DNA from: Saprospiraceae bacterium | GTDB lineage: Bacteria > Bacteroidota > Bacteroidia > Chitinophagales > Saprospiraceae | Direction: 5' to 3' | Assembly: GCA_027080725.1 (NCBI GenBank) | Contig: JALWRC010000091.1 | Coordinates: 1-41,495 of the forward strand | DNA length: 41,495 nt | Shown here: one piece after another, positions 8,911-18,212 of the stretch | How positions within the stretch are numbered: position 1 is the stretch's first letter | Layout: every line of letters starts with the position of its first letter | The notes under the pieces: generated by a model | What the model saw: the letters and a program-made list of their open reading frames with translations, nothing else | What the model was told of the DNA's origin: nothing | Databases searched by the model: none | Program-made: the position numbers and the translations under genes

Positions 8911-10722
8911 ATGAGAAAAAGATTACTATCGACTGCCATCTTCTTACTTATGGCAATGATTTCTTTTGGCCAAATCACCTCAGTAGGATTGATTGGCTCT
9001 GCTACGGAAGGTGGGTGGGATTATGATACGAATATGGTGCAGGATCCGGTAGATACCTCCCTTTGGACTCTTTCGATTTATCTCAATAAGGGCGAGGTGA
9101 AATTTAGAGCCAACGACGCATGGGATATTAATTGGGGAAGTGCGGATTTTCCGAGCGGAATTGGAGAGCAGGGAGGCCCCAACATCCCGATACCCGGTGG
9201 AGGGCTCTTTGACATTACTTTCAATTCCGTTTCCGGCGAATATGCATTTGTACTCAACTCTCCCATCGGGATTATAGGAAGTGCCACGGAGAAAGGATGG
9301 GATGAGGATATCGATATGTTTAAGGATACCTCCGAAAATGGTTTTTTTGTTGACATCCAACTCAGTGTAGGAGATGCAAAATTCCGCAAGGATAATGCCT
9401 GGGATGTCAATTGGGGAAGTGCTGATTTTCCTTCCGGTATAGGTACTCAGGGCGGACCTAATATCCCGGTCTCCAAAGCGGGACTTTACCATGTTACCCT
9501 TGATACGATGACGGGTGCATACAATTTTGGCGAAGTGGTGAAGTACACCTCCATCAGCCTAATCGGTGATGCGGTAGGAGGTTGGGACACGGATGTGGAC
9601 CTAACTCAGGATGCCAATGATCCTGATTTATGGTCGGGTGATGTCCAGCTCGCAGATGGTGAGTTCAAATTCAGAGCCGATCACGCATGGGACACGAACT
9701 GGGGAGGGGGAGAATTCCCCAAAGATACAGCGGTAGCCGGTGGCGGAAATATCACTGCTGTAGCGGGCAATTACCGGGTTTTCTTCAATACAAAGACGTT
9801 GATCTACAATTTTCTTGTGCTACAGGAATACGATACCATGGGGCTCATCGGTAGTGCCACTCCGGGTGGATGGGATACGGATACCGACATGCAAAAGGAC
9901 CCCAATGACGGTAATATTTGGCATCTGACCACTGAATTGACGGATGGAGAGGCTAAGTTTAGAGCCAATCACAAGTGGGATGATAATTGGGGTGGAGCGG
10001 ACTTTCCTGCAGGAATCGCTACAAAGAATGGAGCTAATATACCCGTTACCGCAGGACGGTATAACATCACATTCAACTCTTTGACAGGAGAGTACAATTT
10101 TGAAGCTTTTGTCGTGTACGATCAAGTTTCATTGGTGGGCAAGGACGGACCTTTCGGCAGATGGCCGGATGATACCCCAGACTACGACACTTACCTAACT
10201 GTTGACCCCAACGATGATCAAGTGTGGACCGGCAAGGAGATCAAGCTGACCGAAGCCGATACTGCCACCAGCGACAGTGGTATAAAATTCAGAGCCAATA
10301 CCGACTGGAAAGTCAATTGGGGTTCGAGGGATTTCCCAGCAGGAACAGGTACACAGGATGGACCTAACATCTGGTGCAAAGAGGGCAAATGGGACGTCAC
10401 GCTCAATACTCAATCAGGGGAGTATCTGTTTGTACTCAGCGATGCGGTAAAAGATGTCATCAAGCCGTCCGATATTGCGGTTTTCCCCAATCCGGCCAGC
10501 CGCCTTATGCGTATTGACTTGAGCAAGTTGGAGTTGGGAAACAGCCCGTTGAGGTTGCAATTTTACAGCCTCGATGGAACGCTGGTTAAAGCAGAGAAAA
10601 TACGTTCATCCGGACAACACATCTTTGACATCGATTTGTCAATCCTTCATCCCGGCATGTATGAAATGCACATTTCAAGCCCGGTGATCAATGCTACCAG
10701 AATGATTACCATAGTGAAATAG
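8911..10722 (+). CDS. SusE/SusF-like starch-binding protein with five modules and a T9SS sorting domain
   Basis: From the ATG at 8911 this is a 603-residue secreted protein. A signal peptide (MRKRLLSTAIFLLMAM, ending SFGQ) lacks a lipobox cysteine. Five repeats of about 90-100 residues follow (roughly 23-115, 119-207, 214-302, 309-397, 405-509). Each starts with a LIGSA--GGWD-D strand, continues through KFRA--AWD-NWG and ends with GGPNIPV--G-Y-V-F. These resemble the carbohydrate-binding modules of SusE/SusF. The last ~80 residues (VFPNPAS onward) form a type A T9SS sorting domain. A GTG at 8857 would add 18 residues before the signal peptide and is disfavoured. No enzyme domain is present, so the likely role is starch capture outside the cell. 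Confidence 0.85.
   Translation: MRKRLLSTAIFLLMAMISFGQITSVGLIGSATEGGWDYDTNMVQDPVDTSLWTLSIYLNKGEVKFRANDAWDINWGSADFPSGIGEQGGPNIPIPGGGLFDITFNSVSGEYAFVLNSPIGIIGSATEKGWDEDIDMFKDTSENGFFVDIQLSVGDAKFRKDNAWDVNWGSADFPSGIGTQGGPNIPVSKAGLYHVTLDTMTGAYNFGEVVKYTSISLIGDAVGGWDTDVDLTQDANDPDLWSGDVQLADGEFKFRADHAWDTNWGGGEFPKDTAVAGGGNITAVAGNYRVFFNTKTLIYNFLVLQEYDTMGLIGSATPGGWDTDTDMQKDPNDGNIWHLTTELTDGEAKFRANHKWDDNWGGADFPAGIATKNGANIPVTAGRYNITFNSLTGEYNFEAFVVYDQVSLVGKDGPFGRWPDDTPDYDTYLTVDPNDDQVWTGKEIKLTEADTATSDSGIKFRANTDWKVNWGSRDFPAGTGTQDGPNIWCKEGKWDVTLNTQSGEYLFVLSDAVKDVIKPSDIAVFPNPASRLMRIDLSKLELGNSPLRLQFYSLDGTLVKAEKIRSSGQHIFDIDLSILHPGMYEMHISSPVINATRMITIVK
8977..10437 (+). repeat. Five tandem SusE/F-like module repeats within the CDS
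   Basis: Approximate module limits in DNA are 8977-9255, 9265-9531, 9550-9816, 9835-10101 and 10123-10437. Units 1 and 2 are closest, both with NWGSADFPSGIG. Unit 5 is the most diverged, with an insertion after LVGKDGPFG. Most units keep a Trp pair (GGWD; NWG), a usual feature of starch-binding surfaces. Confidence 0.75.
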
Positions 10723-10743
10723 CATTCCCTCTGACAAAACAAT

Positions 10744-10787
10744 AAACAGGTACCGGATGAAGACCGTCCGGTACCTGTTTTACTTTT
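10744..10787 (+). terminator. Strong hairpin terminator after the SusF-like gene
   Basis: AAACAGGTACCGGA (10744-10757) and TCCGGTACCTGTTT (10767-10780) form a perfect 14-bp stem with a 9-nt loop, followed by a T-rich stretch. It starts 22 bp after the stop codon. It also occupies the position of the longest possible start (10757) of the next ORF, which argues for the later ATG at 10850. Confidence 0.8.
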
Positions 10788-10849
10788 CTATTGGTAGTCC
10801 GGTTATACAATTATTTTATACCTTAGACACTCAATTCAAAAAAAAGCCC

Positions 10850-13633
10850 ATGTCCAGATGTTTTTGCAGTAAAAACGGGGTGCTTTTTCTCCTTCTCCTT
10901 TTCATCAACGGTTTCTCGCAGGCGCAAGTAACGGTCTCCCCTCCGTTTCCCACTGCAGGGGATAATGTGACCATCACCTTCGACGCGACCAAAGGTAACG
11001 GTGCTCTTAGAGGGGTATCTCAGGTTTATGCACACACCGGAGTCATCACGGATAAAAGTAAAAACCCCAATGATTGGCGCTATGTGCAGGGCAAATGGGG
11101 CACCCCGGACAGTAAGGTGAAGATGAGGAACATAGGTGGGAATAAACATCAGATTACTTTTAACCCATTGCGCTCTTTTTACGGCGTTCCCGCTTCTGAG
11201 AAAATCTTAAAGATGGCTTTTGTCTTTCGCAATGCCAATGGCAGTCTGGTCGGTCGAGCGGCTGATGGAAGCGATATCTTTACGGAGGTGTACCAAGAGA
11301 ACCAAAAGCTATTGATCAGTGTACACGACCCGCAAAGCAACAATGTCATCCTCAGCCAAAACCAACCGGCGCACATTGCCTTTACCCTATCCAAAAAAGC
11401 AGCCATCCGGATTTGGGACAATATCCGGGAGATTTTGCACCATACCGGCAATCAAGTTGATACCACTTTTGTTCTCTCCGGTTCCGGCAATCACGATGTC
11501 CGTATCGAAGCCTATGCAGATGGGGATACCATTTCCCAATCTTTCCGGTTTGTCGTCAATCCTCCAGTCCGGCAACGCCCCACCTCGCTTTCCCCAGGGA
11601 TACATATCGCATCCGACAGTTCGGTGACCTTGGTGCTGTATGCTCCGGGCAAGTCTTTTGTATATGTACTCGGCACCTTCAATGATTTCTTATTGGATGA
11701 AAAGTATTTTATGCATTACTCCCCTGCAAATCACAGTTGGTGGATAGAGCTGACCGGACTGGACCCTGCAGTAGAATATGCATTTTATTACTACGTGGAC
11801 GGAAAAATCAAGGTAGCAGACCCGTTTAGCGAAAAGGTGCTCGACCCCCGGAATGATACGCATATCCCTCCATCGGTTTATCCCGGTCTTATGGCCTATC
11901 CCACCGACCCTTCCTCTGGGATTTTGACGGCCTTCCGGACAAAAAAACAAGCCTTTCGATGGGAGGATTCCTCCTTTGAAAAACCGGGTAAATACACCTT
12001 GAATATCTATGAACTGCTCATGCGTGATTTTCTCCGGTCACATAGTTTTATGGATCTCGCCGATACATTGGACTACCTCAAAAGGTTGGGGATAAACGCC
12101 ATCGAATTGATGCCCGTCAACGAATTTGAAGGCAATGAGAGCTGGGGGTATAATCCATCATTTCATATGGCATTGGATAAGTATTACGGAACGCCGGTGG
12201 CGTTCCGGCACTTTGTCAACGAAGCGCATAAAAGGGGGATAGCCGTCATCCTCGATGTCGTGTTCAACCACGTCTTTAGCCAATCTCCCCTGGCCCAACT
12301 TTACTGGGACAGTAAAAATTTTCGCCCTGCTGCCAATAATCCTTGGCTGAACGAAACACCACGACACCCTTTTAATGTTGGGTACGATTTTAATCACGAA
12401 AGCAAGCCTACCCGGTATTACGTCGATCGATGTTTGCGGTATTGGATGGAAGAATACCATGTGGACGGATTCCGCTTTGATTTGAGCAAGGGATTTACGC
12501 AGCGATACAGCTCGGACAATGGCCAAATGTCGGCTTATGACCAAAGCCGGATTGATATCCTGATTCATTATGCCAATACCATTTGGAGTGTTCACCCCGA
12601 AGCCTATGTTATTCTCGAACATTTTGCCGACAACAGAGAGGAGCAAGCGCTGGTCGCAAAGGGGATGATGGTTTGGGGGAATAATAACTACCCATTTGCC
12701 GAGGCATGTATGGGATATTCTTCGGATTTGTCAGGGGCTTCTTACAAAAACAGGGCATTCTCTTTTCCCGGTCTGGTTAGTTATATGGAGAGTCATGATG
12801 AGGAACGCATCATGTACAAAGCCTTGACCTGGGGCAATTCCAAAGGCTCTTATGATGTCAAATCCTTGCCGGTAGCCCTGAAAAGAGCAGGTTTGTCAGC
12901 GGTATTTCACCTGATGATTCCCGGTCCTAAGATGATGTGGCAATTTGGAGAATTGGGTTATGATTACTCCATCAACCGCTGCCCTGACGGTACCATTAAC
13001 GACCAATGCCGGCTCAGCCCAAAACCTGTGCGATGGGATTACTACAAACAAAAAGACAGGCGGGCGCTCTTTGACATCTACGCGAAAATGCACCGGTTAA
13101 GAAACGAATTGGAGGTTTTTAAGACAGACGACTACGCTTTGAGTGTGACTTCGCAACGGAAGCGTATCCTGCTTCGCGGGACGGATTCGGATTTGATTCT
13201 CATAGGCAATTTCGGTACCCTTACCCGTCAGGTAAAACCGTATTTTACACAGACAGGGGTATGGTATGAAATGTTTTCGGGGGACAGCGTTTTTGTAGAT
13301 AACCGGTTGCAGGCTGTAGCGCTTTCCCCGGGCGAATACCGGCTTTACAGTTCTAAAAAATACACCACGGGGACTTCCCGCACCGATGGAAGGGGACGGT
13401 TAAGCCCGTCGTTCTTTCCAAATCCGGCCTCCGAATATGTCCGGATAGCCAATGTCGACAAGGATACCCCGGTGGAGTGGTATATATTCGATTTGTCGGG
13501 AAAATGTCACATGCAAGGACAGCTTGCCAATAATAATACCATCCCCATTGGCTCATTGCCTAAGGGAGTTTATCGCATGGTATTTGGACGCGGCTCCCAA
13601 AATCCTGTATCCAGGTTGCTGGTAAAGCTTTAA
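10850..13633 (+). CDS. Secreted multidomain GH13 alpha-amylase with a T9SS sorting domain
   Basis: From the ATG at 10850 this is a 927-residue extracellular amylase. The signal peptide spans about residues 1-26 (hydrophobic core, ending FSQAQ). An N-terminal beta-sandwich (about 28-150) begins VTVSPPFPTAGDNVTITFDA, and a second beta region and a CBM48/isoamylase-N-like domain (about 250-340) follow. The GH13 barrel (about 385-730) has DVVFNH (469-474), DGFRFD with D544, ILEH with E590 and ESHDE with D650. The last ~75 residues (FFPNPAS onward) are a T9SS type A sorting domain. The CBM48-plus-GH13 layout resembles branching or debranching enzymes as well as amylases, so the bond cut is uncertain. 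Its stop overlaps that of the convergent Nudix gene by 4 bp. Confidence 0.85.
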   Translation: MSRCFCSKNGVLFLLLLFINGFSQAQVTVSPPFPTAGDNVTITFDATKGNGALRGVSQVYAHTGVITDKSKNPNDWRYVQGKWGTPDSKVKMRNIGGNKHQITFNPLRSFYGVPASEKILKMAFVFRNANGSLVGRAADGSDIFTEVYQENQKLLISVHDPQSNNVILSQNQPAHIAFTLSKKAAIRIWDNIREILHHTGNQVDTTFVLSGSGNHDVRIEAYADGDTISQSFRFVVNPPVRQRPTSLSPGIHIASDSSVTLVLYAPGKSFVYVLGTFNDFLLDEKYFMHYSPANHSWWIELTGLDPAVEYAFYYYVDGKIKVADPFSEKVLDPRNDTHIPPSVYPGLMAYPTDPSSGILTAFRTKKQAFRWEDSSFEKPGKYTLNIYELLMRDFLRSHSFMDLADTLDYLKRLGINAIELMPVNEFEGNESWGYNPSFHMALDKYYGTPVAFRHFVNEAHKRGIAVILDVVFNHVFSQSPLAQLYWDSKNFRPAANNPWLNETPRHPFNVGYDFNHESKPTRYYVDRCLRYWMEEYHVDGFRFDLSKGFTQRYSSDNGQMSAYDQSRIDILIHYANTIWSVHPEAYVILEHFADNREEQALVAKGMMVWGNNNYPFAEACMGYSSDLSGASYKNRAFSFPGLVSYMESHDEERIMYKALTWGNSKGSYDVKSLPVALKRAGLSAVFHLMIPGPKMMWQFGELGYDYSINRCPDGTINDQCRLSPKPVRWDYYKQKDRRALFDIYAKMHRLRNELEVFKTDDYALSVTSQRKRILLRGTDSDLILIGNFGTLTRQVKPYFTQTGVWYEMFSGDSVFVDNRLQAVALSPGEYRLYSSKKYTTGTSRTDGRGRLSPSFFPNPASEYVRIANVDKDTPVEWYIFDLSGKCHMQGQLANNNTIPIGSLPKGVYRMVFGRGSQNPVSRLLVKL

Positions 13634-14388
13634 ACTCCATTCTCAGAGGGCTTTGATCCGGATGGAAATTTTAGCGTAAATACCCATCCGTTTTGTTTGA
13701 GTTTTTTGTATTTATCCCGGTTAAAATGATAGAGTTTGGCAGGGCGATGGGGCACACCCTTTTGGGTTTCGTTGCAAGGCTCCAGAATCTGCATACTCAA
13801 TATCTTTTTTCGGAAATTTCGTTTGTCGATTTTTTCATTGAGGATGGATTCGTACAGGGATTGCAATTCGAAAATAGTAAATTTGTCGGGCAGCAAGGCA
13901 AATCCCACAGGTTCTTCCCGCACCTTTTTCCGCAGGGTTTCGAGACAGTATTCGAGGATATTGTTGTGGTCAAAAGCCAGTTCCGGTATTTGGTTTATAT
14001 GATGCCAATGCGCTTCATTTTGCATGTTCTCCGTCGATATTTCATAATCCTTAATGCGGACCAATGCCACATATGCAATGGTTACCACCCTTCCCAACGG
14101 GTGCCGGTCTACCCGGCCGAAGGTCTTGGCTTGCTTGAGAAAAACATTTTTTAAACCCGTACGGTATTCCAATATCCGGTTAGCCGCCGCATCCAGCTCT
14201 TCGTCCGTCTGAAGCATATCACCGATGAGGGACCACTGCCCGATATAGGGCTCCATTTTGCTCTTAATCAACAATACCTTTAAGCTCTTGTTGTCAAAAC
14301 CAAATACGACACAATCCACAGACAGCGCAAAGTTAAAGTAGCTTTCAACGGATTGTAAAAAGTGATCTGTGTTGTATTTTACACCCAT
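13630..14388 (-). CDS. Nudix-type (NrtR-family) transcriptional regulator
   Basis: From the ATG at 14388 this is a 252-residue protein with an N-terminal Nudix fold (about 20-150, starting VDCVVFGFDNKSLKVLLIK) and a C-terminal winged-helix region (about 165-245, FTIFELQSLYESILNEKIDKRNF). The Nudix box is degenerate: the usual REUXEEXGU becomes RILEYRTGL, without the paired metal-binding glutamates. That fits a ligand-sensing regulator rather than a hydrolase. NrtR-family proteins of this plan control NAD and sugar genes, including arabinose genes in Bacteroides (AraR). Its place inside the starch locus and two matched operators nearby make it the best candidate regulator. A TTG at 14418 is excluded because it would fall inside the predicted -7 box. 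Confidence 0.82.
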   Translation of the reverse strand: MGVKYNTDHFLQSVESYFNFALSVDCVVFGFDNKSLKVLLIKSKMEPYIGQWSLIGDMLQTDEELDAAANRILEYRTGLKNVFLKQAKTFGRVDRHPLGRVVTIAYVALVRIKDYEISTENMQNEAHWHHINQIPELAFDHNNILEYCLETLRKKVREEPVGFALLPDKFTIFELQSLYESILNEKIDKRNFRKKILSMQILEPCNETQKGVPHRPAKLYHFNRDKYKKLKQNGWVFTLKFPSGSKPSENGV

Positions 14389-14415
14389 AGAGTTTTGTAT
14401 TTCATAAACTGGTTG

Positions 14416-14445
14416 CAAAAGTACGACTTCTTTGTAAGAATCAAA
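14416..14445 (-). promoter_or_regulatory. Promoter of the Nudix regulator gene
   Basis: Reverse-strand TTTG (14445-14442), 18 bp, then TACTTTTG (14423-14416) matches the Bacteroidota -33/-7 consensus. Transcription would start near 14409, about 20 nt before the ATG at 14388. Confidence 0.6.
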
Positions 14446-14506
14446 TCGAAGCTATAACACCTAACTACACAACCCCTACGATCAAAGAATCTGCCCGGTT
14501 ACCTTA

Positions 14507-15886
14507 TTACTTTTCCCATATCATAAATCCCCGGGGCCCCAACCGGTGGTTTCTACTGTTCAAATCACTTCCTTTCGCAATTTCATCGGTAAAAACATTG
14601 GTGAAAGCAGGGGCGTTTTCAAACTTGTCAAAATAAAATTCTTGCGTATGTGCTGACAGATTGATGAAGACATAAACGGATCTCCCCGCTTTATGCCGGG
14701 TAAAAATGAGCAGGTCTTTATTTGGGGTCGGAAAAAACTCCGCAGGTGCACCATGGCGACCATTCCACAGCGCCGGATTGCGATGCTTAAGCGACAGGAG
14801 GGTTTGGTAAAAACCGGACTTACTCAAGTCGGACCAGTCGATTTCATCCTTTTCGAAGAAGGACAATCGCTTTTGCAATCCCGCTTCCTGTCCACTGTAG
14901 ATCAGAGGCATACCAAAAAGAGTAAATGCCAGTACATTCATGGCATCTCCCGCATCCCCCATTCGTTCGTGGATACTCCCCTTCCATGTGTTTTCATCGT
15001 GGTTGGTGGTAAAACACATCCGGTAATCCCCTGGTTGAAACTTTTGGCGTTCTTCTTGCATATAAGCCACCACATCCGGTGCCTTTTTCTGACCTTTGGC
15101 AAGTTGGTTGAGCAGGTGGTGAAACCCCCAGGTGTAGGTCATGTGGAAGCCCGCCCGGTGAAGGGCGGGGTCGTCCCATTCTGCGAGCAAAAACAGGGGT
15201 TTGATATTTTGAAGCGCGGCGTTATTCTCTTTCCAAAAGTCATTGGGGACAAAGCCCGCGACATCACACCGGAACCCGTCAATGTCAAATTGGCGCACCC
15301 AATACGCCATGGAGGCCGTCATTTCCTTTCGCATTTCAGGCTGGTCGTAATTGAGGTCCGCCACATCTGTCCAATCCGTCCCTTCCGGGTGTGTGATTTG
15401 TCCATTTTCATCTTTGGTGTACCACTCCGGATGGGCTGTAATCCATGGGTTATCGAAAGCGCTGTGATTGGGGACCCAGTCCAGGATGATTTTCATGCCG
15501 TGGCGATGGATGTCCTTCACCAAAGCCCGGAAGTCTTCCCGGGTACCCATATCCGGATTAGTGGCCCGGTAATCTCGTACACTATACGGGCTGCCCATCC
15601 CCCCCTTTCGCCTCTCTTCTCCGATCGGGTAGATGGGCATGAGCCAAAGGATGTCCACCCCCAGTTTTTCGAGCCGTGTGAGATGACGCCGGAAGGCATT
15701 AAAGGTTCCTTCCCGGGTGTATTGACGGAGATTGACTTCGTAGATAGTGGCATTTTTGGTCCAGTCAGGAGGAGGAGCCGGTATGAAATGGCTGATTTTT
15801 TGGCTTAAATGTGGCCGGACATCTGACCTCGAACACCCCTGCAGGGTGAGCATCAAAAGAGTGGTGAGTAGAATTTTGAAGGGCAT
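14507..15886 (-). CDS. GH13 alpha-amylase-family lipoprotein
   Basis: This 459-residue amylase-family enzyme has a lipoprotein signal (LQGC, Cys18), so it is anchored in the envelope. Whether it faces outward like SusG cannot be told from the sequence. The barrel has DWVPNH (136-141), DGFRCD with nucleophile D208, LAEW with acid/base E236, and TNHDEN with D297. It is compact, with no added binding domain and a short C-terminal beta domain. It is the third gene of the pgmB-GH65-GH13 operon, 5 bp downstream of the GH65 gene. It may produce maltose or short dextrins for the transporter, but its specificity is unknown. Confidence 0.86.
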   Translation of the reverse strand: MPFKILLTTLLMLTLQGCSRSDVRPHLSQKISHFIPAPPPDWTKNATIYEVNLRQYTREGTFNAFRRHLTRLEKLGVDILWLMPIYPIGEERRKGGMGSPYSVRDYRATNPDMGTREDFRALVKDIHRHGMKIILDWVPNHSAFDNPWITAHPEWYTKDENGQITHPEGTDWTDVADLNYDQPEMRKEMTASMAYWVRQFDIDGFRCDVAGFVPNDFWKENNAALQNIKPLFLLAEWDDPALHRAGFHMTYTWGFHHLLNQLAKGQKKAPDVVAYMQEERQKFQPGDYRMCFTTNHDENTWKGSIHERMGDAGDAMNVLAFTLFGMPLIYSGQEAGLQKRLSFFEKDEIDWSDLSKSGFYQTLLSLKHRNPALWNGRHGAPAEFFPTPNKDLLIFTRHKAGRSVYVFINLSAHTQEFYFDKFENAPAFTNVFTDEIAKGSDLNSRNHRLGPRGFMIWEK

Positions 15887-15891
15887 TTTGA

Positions 15892-18201
15892 TTAAGGTTT
15901 GGTTGTTGAGAAAGAAAAGGAATTGACTCCGGGCTGGAGTGTGGCTTTTTTGCCGTATAGGAGGATGTCCAATGGCTTATCGCTTTGGAGGTGAATCGAA
16001 CAACGGTCCGGTGTTATATTGATTTCGAGCAGGTGATTGCGGAATTGGATTCGGAATGATAACCCCCTCCATTGGTGTGGGAGCACCGGTGAAAGAAACA
16101 GGGCATTATCCTTTATTTTCATACCTCCAAATCCAATGACTACAGACATCCACGTACCTGCCATGCTCGTGATATGGCAGCCATCTTCCGTATCGTGATT
16201 GATGTTGTCCAAATCCAGGCGGGAAGTGCGCAGGAAGAGTTGGTAGGCTTTGTCGATGCGTTGCAGACGGCATGCGAGAATGCTGTGGACACAAGGAGAA
16301 AGAGAAGATTCGTGCACGGTCATCGGCTCATAAAAATCAAAATTGCGCTCGATGGTCTCTTTGTCAAAATCCTCTTCAAAAAAATACAAGCCTTGCAATA
16401 CGTCCGCTTGTTTGATGAAGCAAGATCGCAAAATGCGGTCCCAAGACCAGTGTTGTACTAGAGGCAATTCGCTTTCCGGCAACTCGCTCACGGGGATTAA
16501 CTCCTTGTCCAGAAAACCCTCCTGCTGTAGGAATATCCCCTTCTTTTCATCATAGGGCAAATAGACCCGGTCAATAATTTCCTTCCAATAATTTGTCTCC
16601 TGAAAATCAAATCCACTGCGTGCTATTAGGGCTTCGAAATGCTCGTGCTCCCGGTATTTTTCCAGCATTTGGACGGTGTAGCTCAAGCACCAACGGGAGA
16701 TATAATTGGTATACCAGTTATTGTTGACATTGTTTTCATACTCATTCGGACCGGTCACTCCGAGCAGGACGAACTGGCCTTTCTTCTTCGAAAAGCTAAA
16801 TCGCTGTGCCCAAAACCTCGCAATTCCTATGAGTACTTCCAGGCCATGGGAGATGAGGTAGGTCTCATCGCCGGTATAACGGGTATAGTAATATATGGCG
16901 AACGCGATGGCCCCATTGCGGTGGATTTCTTCGAAGGTGATCTCCCATTCGTTGTGGCACTCTTCTCCATTCATGGTGACCATGGGATACAAAGCGGCTC
17001 CCCGGGTAAAACCCAACTTTTCAGCGTTTTCAATCGCTTTAGGGAGATGATGGTAGCGGTAGAGCAACAGATTTTTGGCAACGGTGGCTCCCGTCGTACT
17101 TAGATAAAAAGGCAGACAGTACGCTTCGGTATCCCAATAGGTGCTTCCTCCATATTTTTCACCTGTAAATCCTTTCGGACCGATATTGAGCCGGGCATCT
17201 TTGCCTGTATAGGTCTGATTGAGCATGAAAATATTGTAGCGGATGGCCTGCTGGGCGGAGGCATCTCCTTCGATGCGTATATCGTGTTCCTCCCATTTTT
17301 GAGCCCAGGCTTGAACATGCCTGTCCAAAAGCGTCTCATAGCCGAGATGAACTGCTTCCTCCAGGACCTTTCTCCCGGTCGACCCCAAAAGGTCGCGGGC
17401 GTAGTAAAAGGACGATACGATGGAGACCACTTTGGTAAGACAGACACTTTGCCCCCGGGTTAATCCCAATGAATACTGCCGGTGGATGCAAGTGGAGGTT
17501 GCTGCCACATCTTGTGATGTAACCGGTTGGCCTCCTGTTTGTAGGGAAGTATGGCCATGGCACCACACTTCAAATCTTGTTTTGTGCGTGACGGCTTTTA
17601 CGGCGTCTATGTGTGCGTCGAATGAGGAGTCATGTTCCGTCCAGAAGCGTTCGTCGTAGTTGGCGTCATTGTTGACTACATCAAAATCCAATAGCGAAAT
17701 GAGCTCCACCTTCGCATCAAAATTGAGGGGAGTAATCTCGTACTTCATCGCACCGATCTCATCATCGGCCATGCTGTAAAAGCGCTCCGTACATATTTTT
17801 AAATCCTTGCCTTCTCCGAGTTTTACCACAAATTCGCGTTGAAGGAGGCCTTTTTTCATATCGAGGACTGCCTTGTATCGGGAGATGTCGTTTTTATACA
17901 AATCGATAGGTTGTCCATCGACCATCACCTCTAATCCCACCCAATGAACGGCATTGAGCACCTTGGCAAAATACTCCGGATAGCCGTTTTTCCACCAACC
18001 CACACGGGTTTTATCCGGGTAGTAGATGCCGGCAAGGTAATTGCCTTGCAGGGAGGGACCCGAGTATTGCTCTTCAAAGTTTCCGCGCATTCCCATTTTG
18101 CCGTTTCCGATACTGAAGATGGATTCGGACAAGCGGTGGTGCCGGGGATCAAACCCCTCCTCTACAATATTCCACGGATCAATGCTCAAATATCTCTTCA
18201 T
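15892..18201 (-). CDS. GH65 maltose phosphorylase
   Basis: This 769-residue cytosolic enzyme has no signal peptide. It most likely converts maltose plus phosphate to glucose and beta-glucose 1-phosphate. The N-terminal beta-sandwich begins with the family-typical SIGNGKMGMRGNFEE (about 30-44). The (alpha/alpha)6 barrel holds GGSTYWDTEAY (351-361) and the HNEWEITFEEIHRNGAI block (416-432), whose glutamate acts as general acid. The enzyme family also includes kojibiose and trehalose phosphorylases. Maltose is favoured because pgmB is 11 bp upstream in the same operon and a maltose-type carrier is nearby. Its length is normal for the family. Confidence 0.88.
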   Translation of the reverse strand: MKRYLSIDPWNIVEEGFDPRHHRLSESIFSIGNGKMGMRGNFEEQYSGPSLQGNYLAGIYYPDKTRVGWWKNGYPEYFAKVLNAVHWVGLEVMVDGQPIDLYKNDISRYKAVLDMKKGLLQREFVVKLGEGKDLKICTERFYSMADDEIGAMKYEITPLNFDAKVELISLLDFDVVNNDANYDERFWTEHDSSFDAHIDAVKAVTHKTRFEVWCHGHTSLQTGGQPVTSQDVAATSTCIHRQYSLGLTRGQSVCLTKVVSIVSSFYYARDLLGSTGRKVLEEAVHLGYETLLDRHVQAWAQKWEEHDIRIEGDASAQQAIRYNIFMLNQTYTGKDARLNIGPKGFTGEKYGGSTYWDTEAYCLPFYLSTTGATVAKNLLLYRYHHLPKAIENAEKLGFTRGAALYPMVTMNGEECHNEWEITFEEIHRNGAIAFAIYYYTRYTGDETYLISHGLEVLIGIARFWAQRFSFSKKKGQFVLLGVTGPNEYENNVNNNWYTNYISRWCLSYTVQMLEKYREHEHFEALIARSGFDFQETNYWKEIIDRVYLPYDEKKGIFLQQEGFLDKELIPVSELPESELPLVQHWSWDRILRSCFIKQADVLQGLYFFEEDFDKETIERNFDFYEPMTVHESSLSPCVHSILACRLQRIDKAYQLFLRTSRLDLDNINHDTEDGCHITSMAGTWMSVVIGFGGMKIKDNALFLSPVLPHQWRGLSFRIQFRNHLLEINITPDRCSIHLQSDKPLDILLYGKKATLQPGVNSFSFSTTKP

Positions 18202-18212
18202 TCTTAATCACT

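Noticed and set aside
10757-10849. Longer start for the T9SS amylase
   Set aside because: The first bases fall in the perfect 14-bp terminator hairpin, and a normal signal peptide begins at the ATG at 10850.
14369-14384. GTGT...ACAC palindrome as a third copy of the starch operator
   Set aside because: Its spacer is one base longer than the other two sites, and it lies within the regulator's coding sequence, downstream of its predicted start site.
14693-15808. Long open frame (371 codons) on the + strand
   Set aside because: It lies opposite the lipoprotein GH13 gene; no domain, signal or ribosome-binding context supports it.
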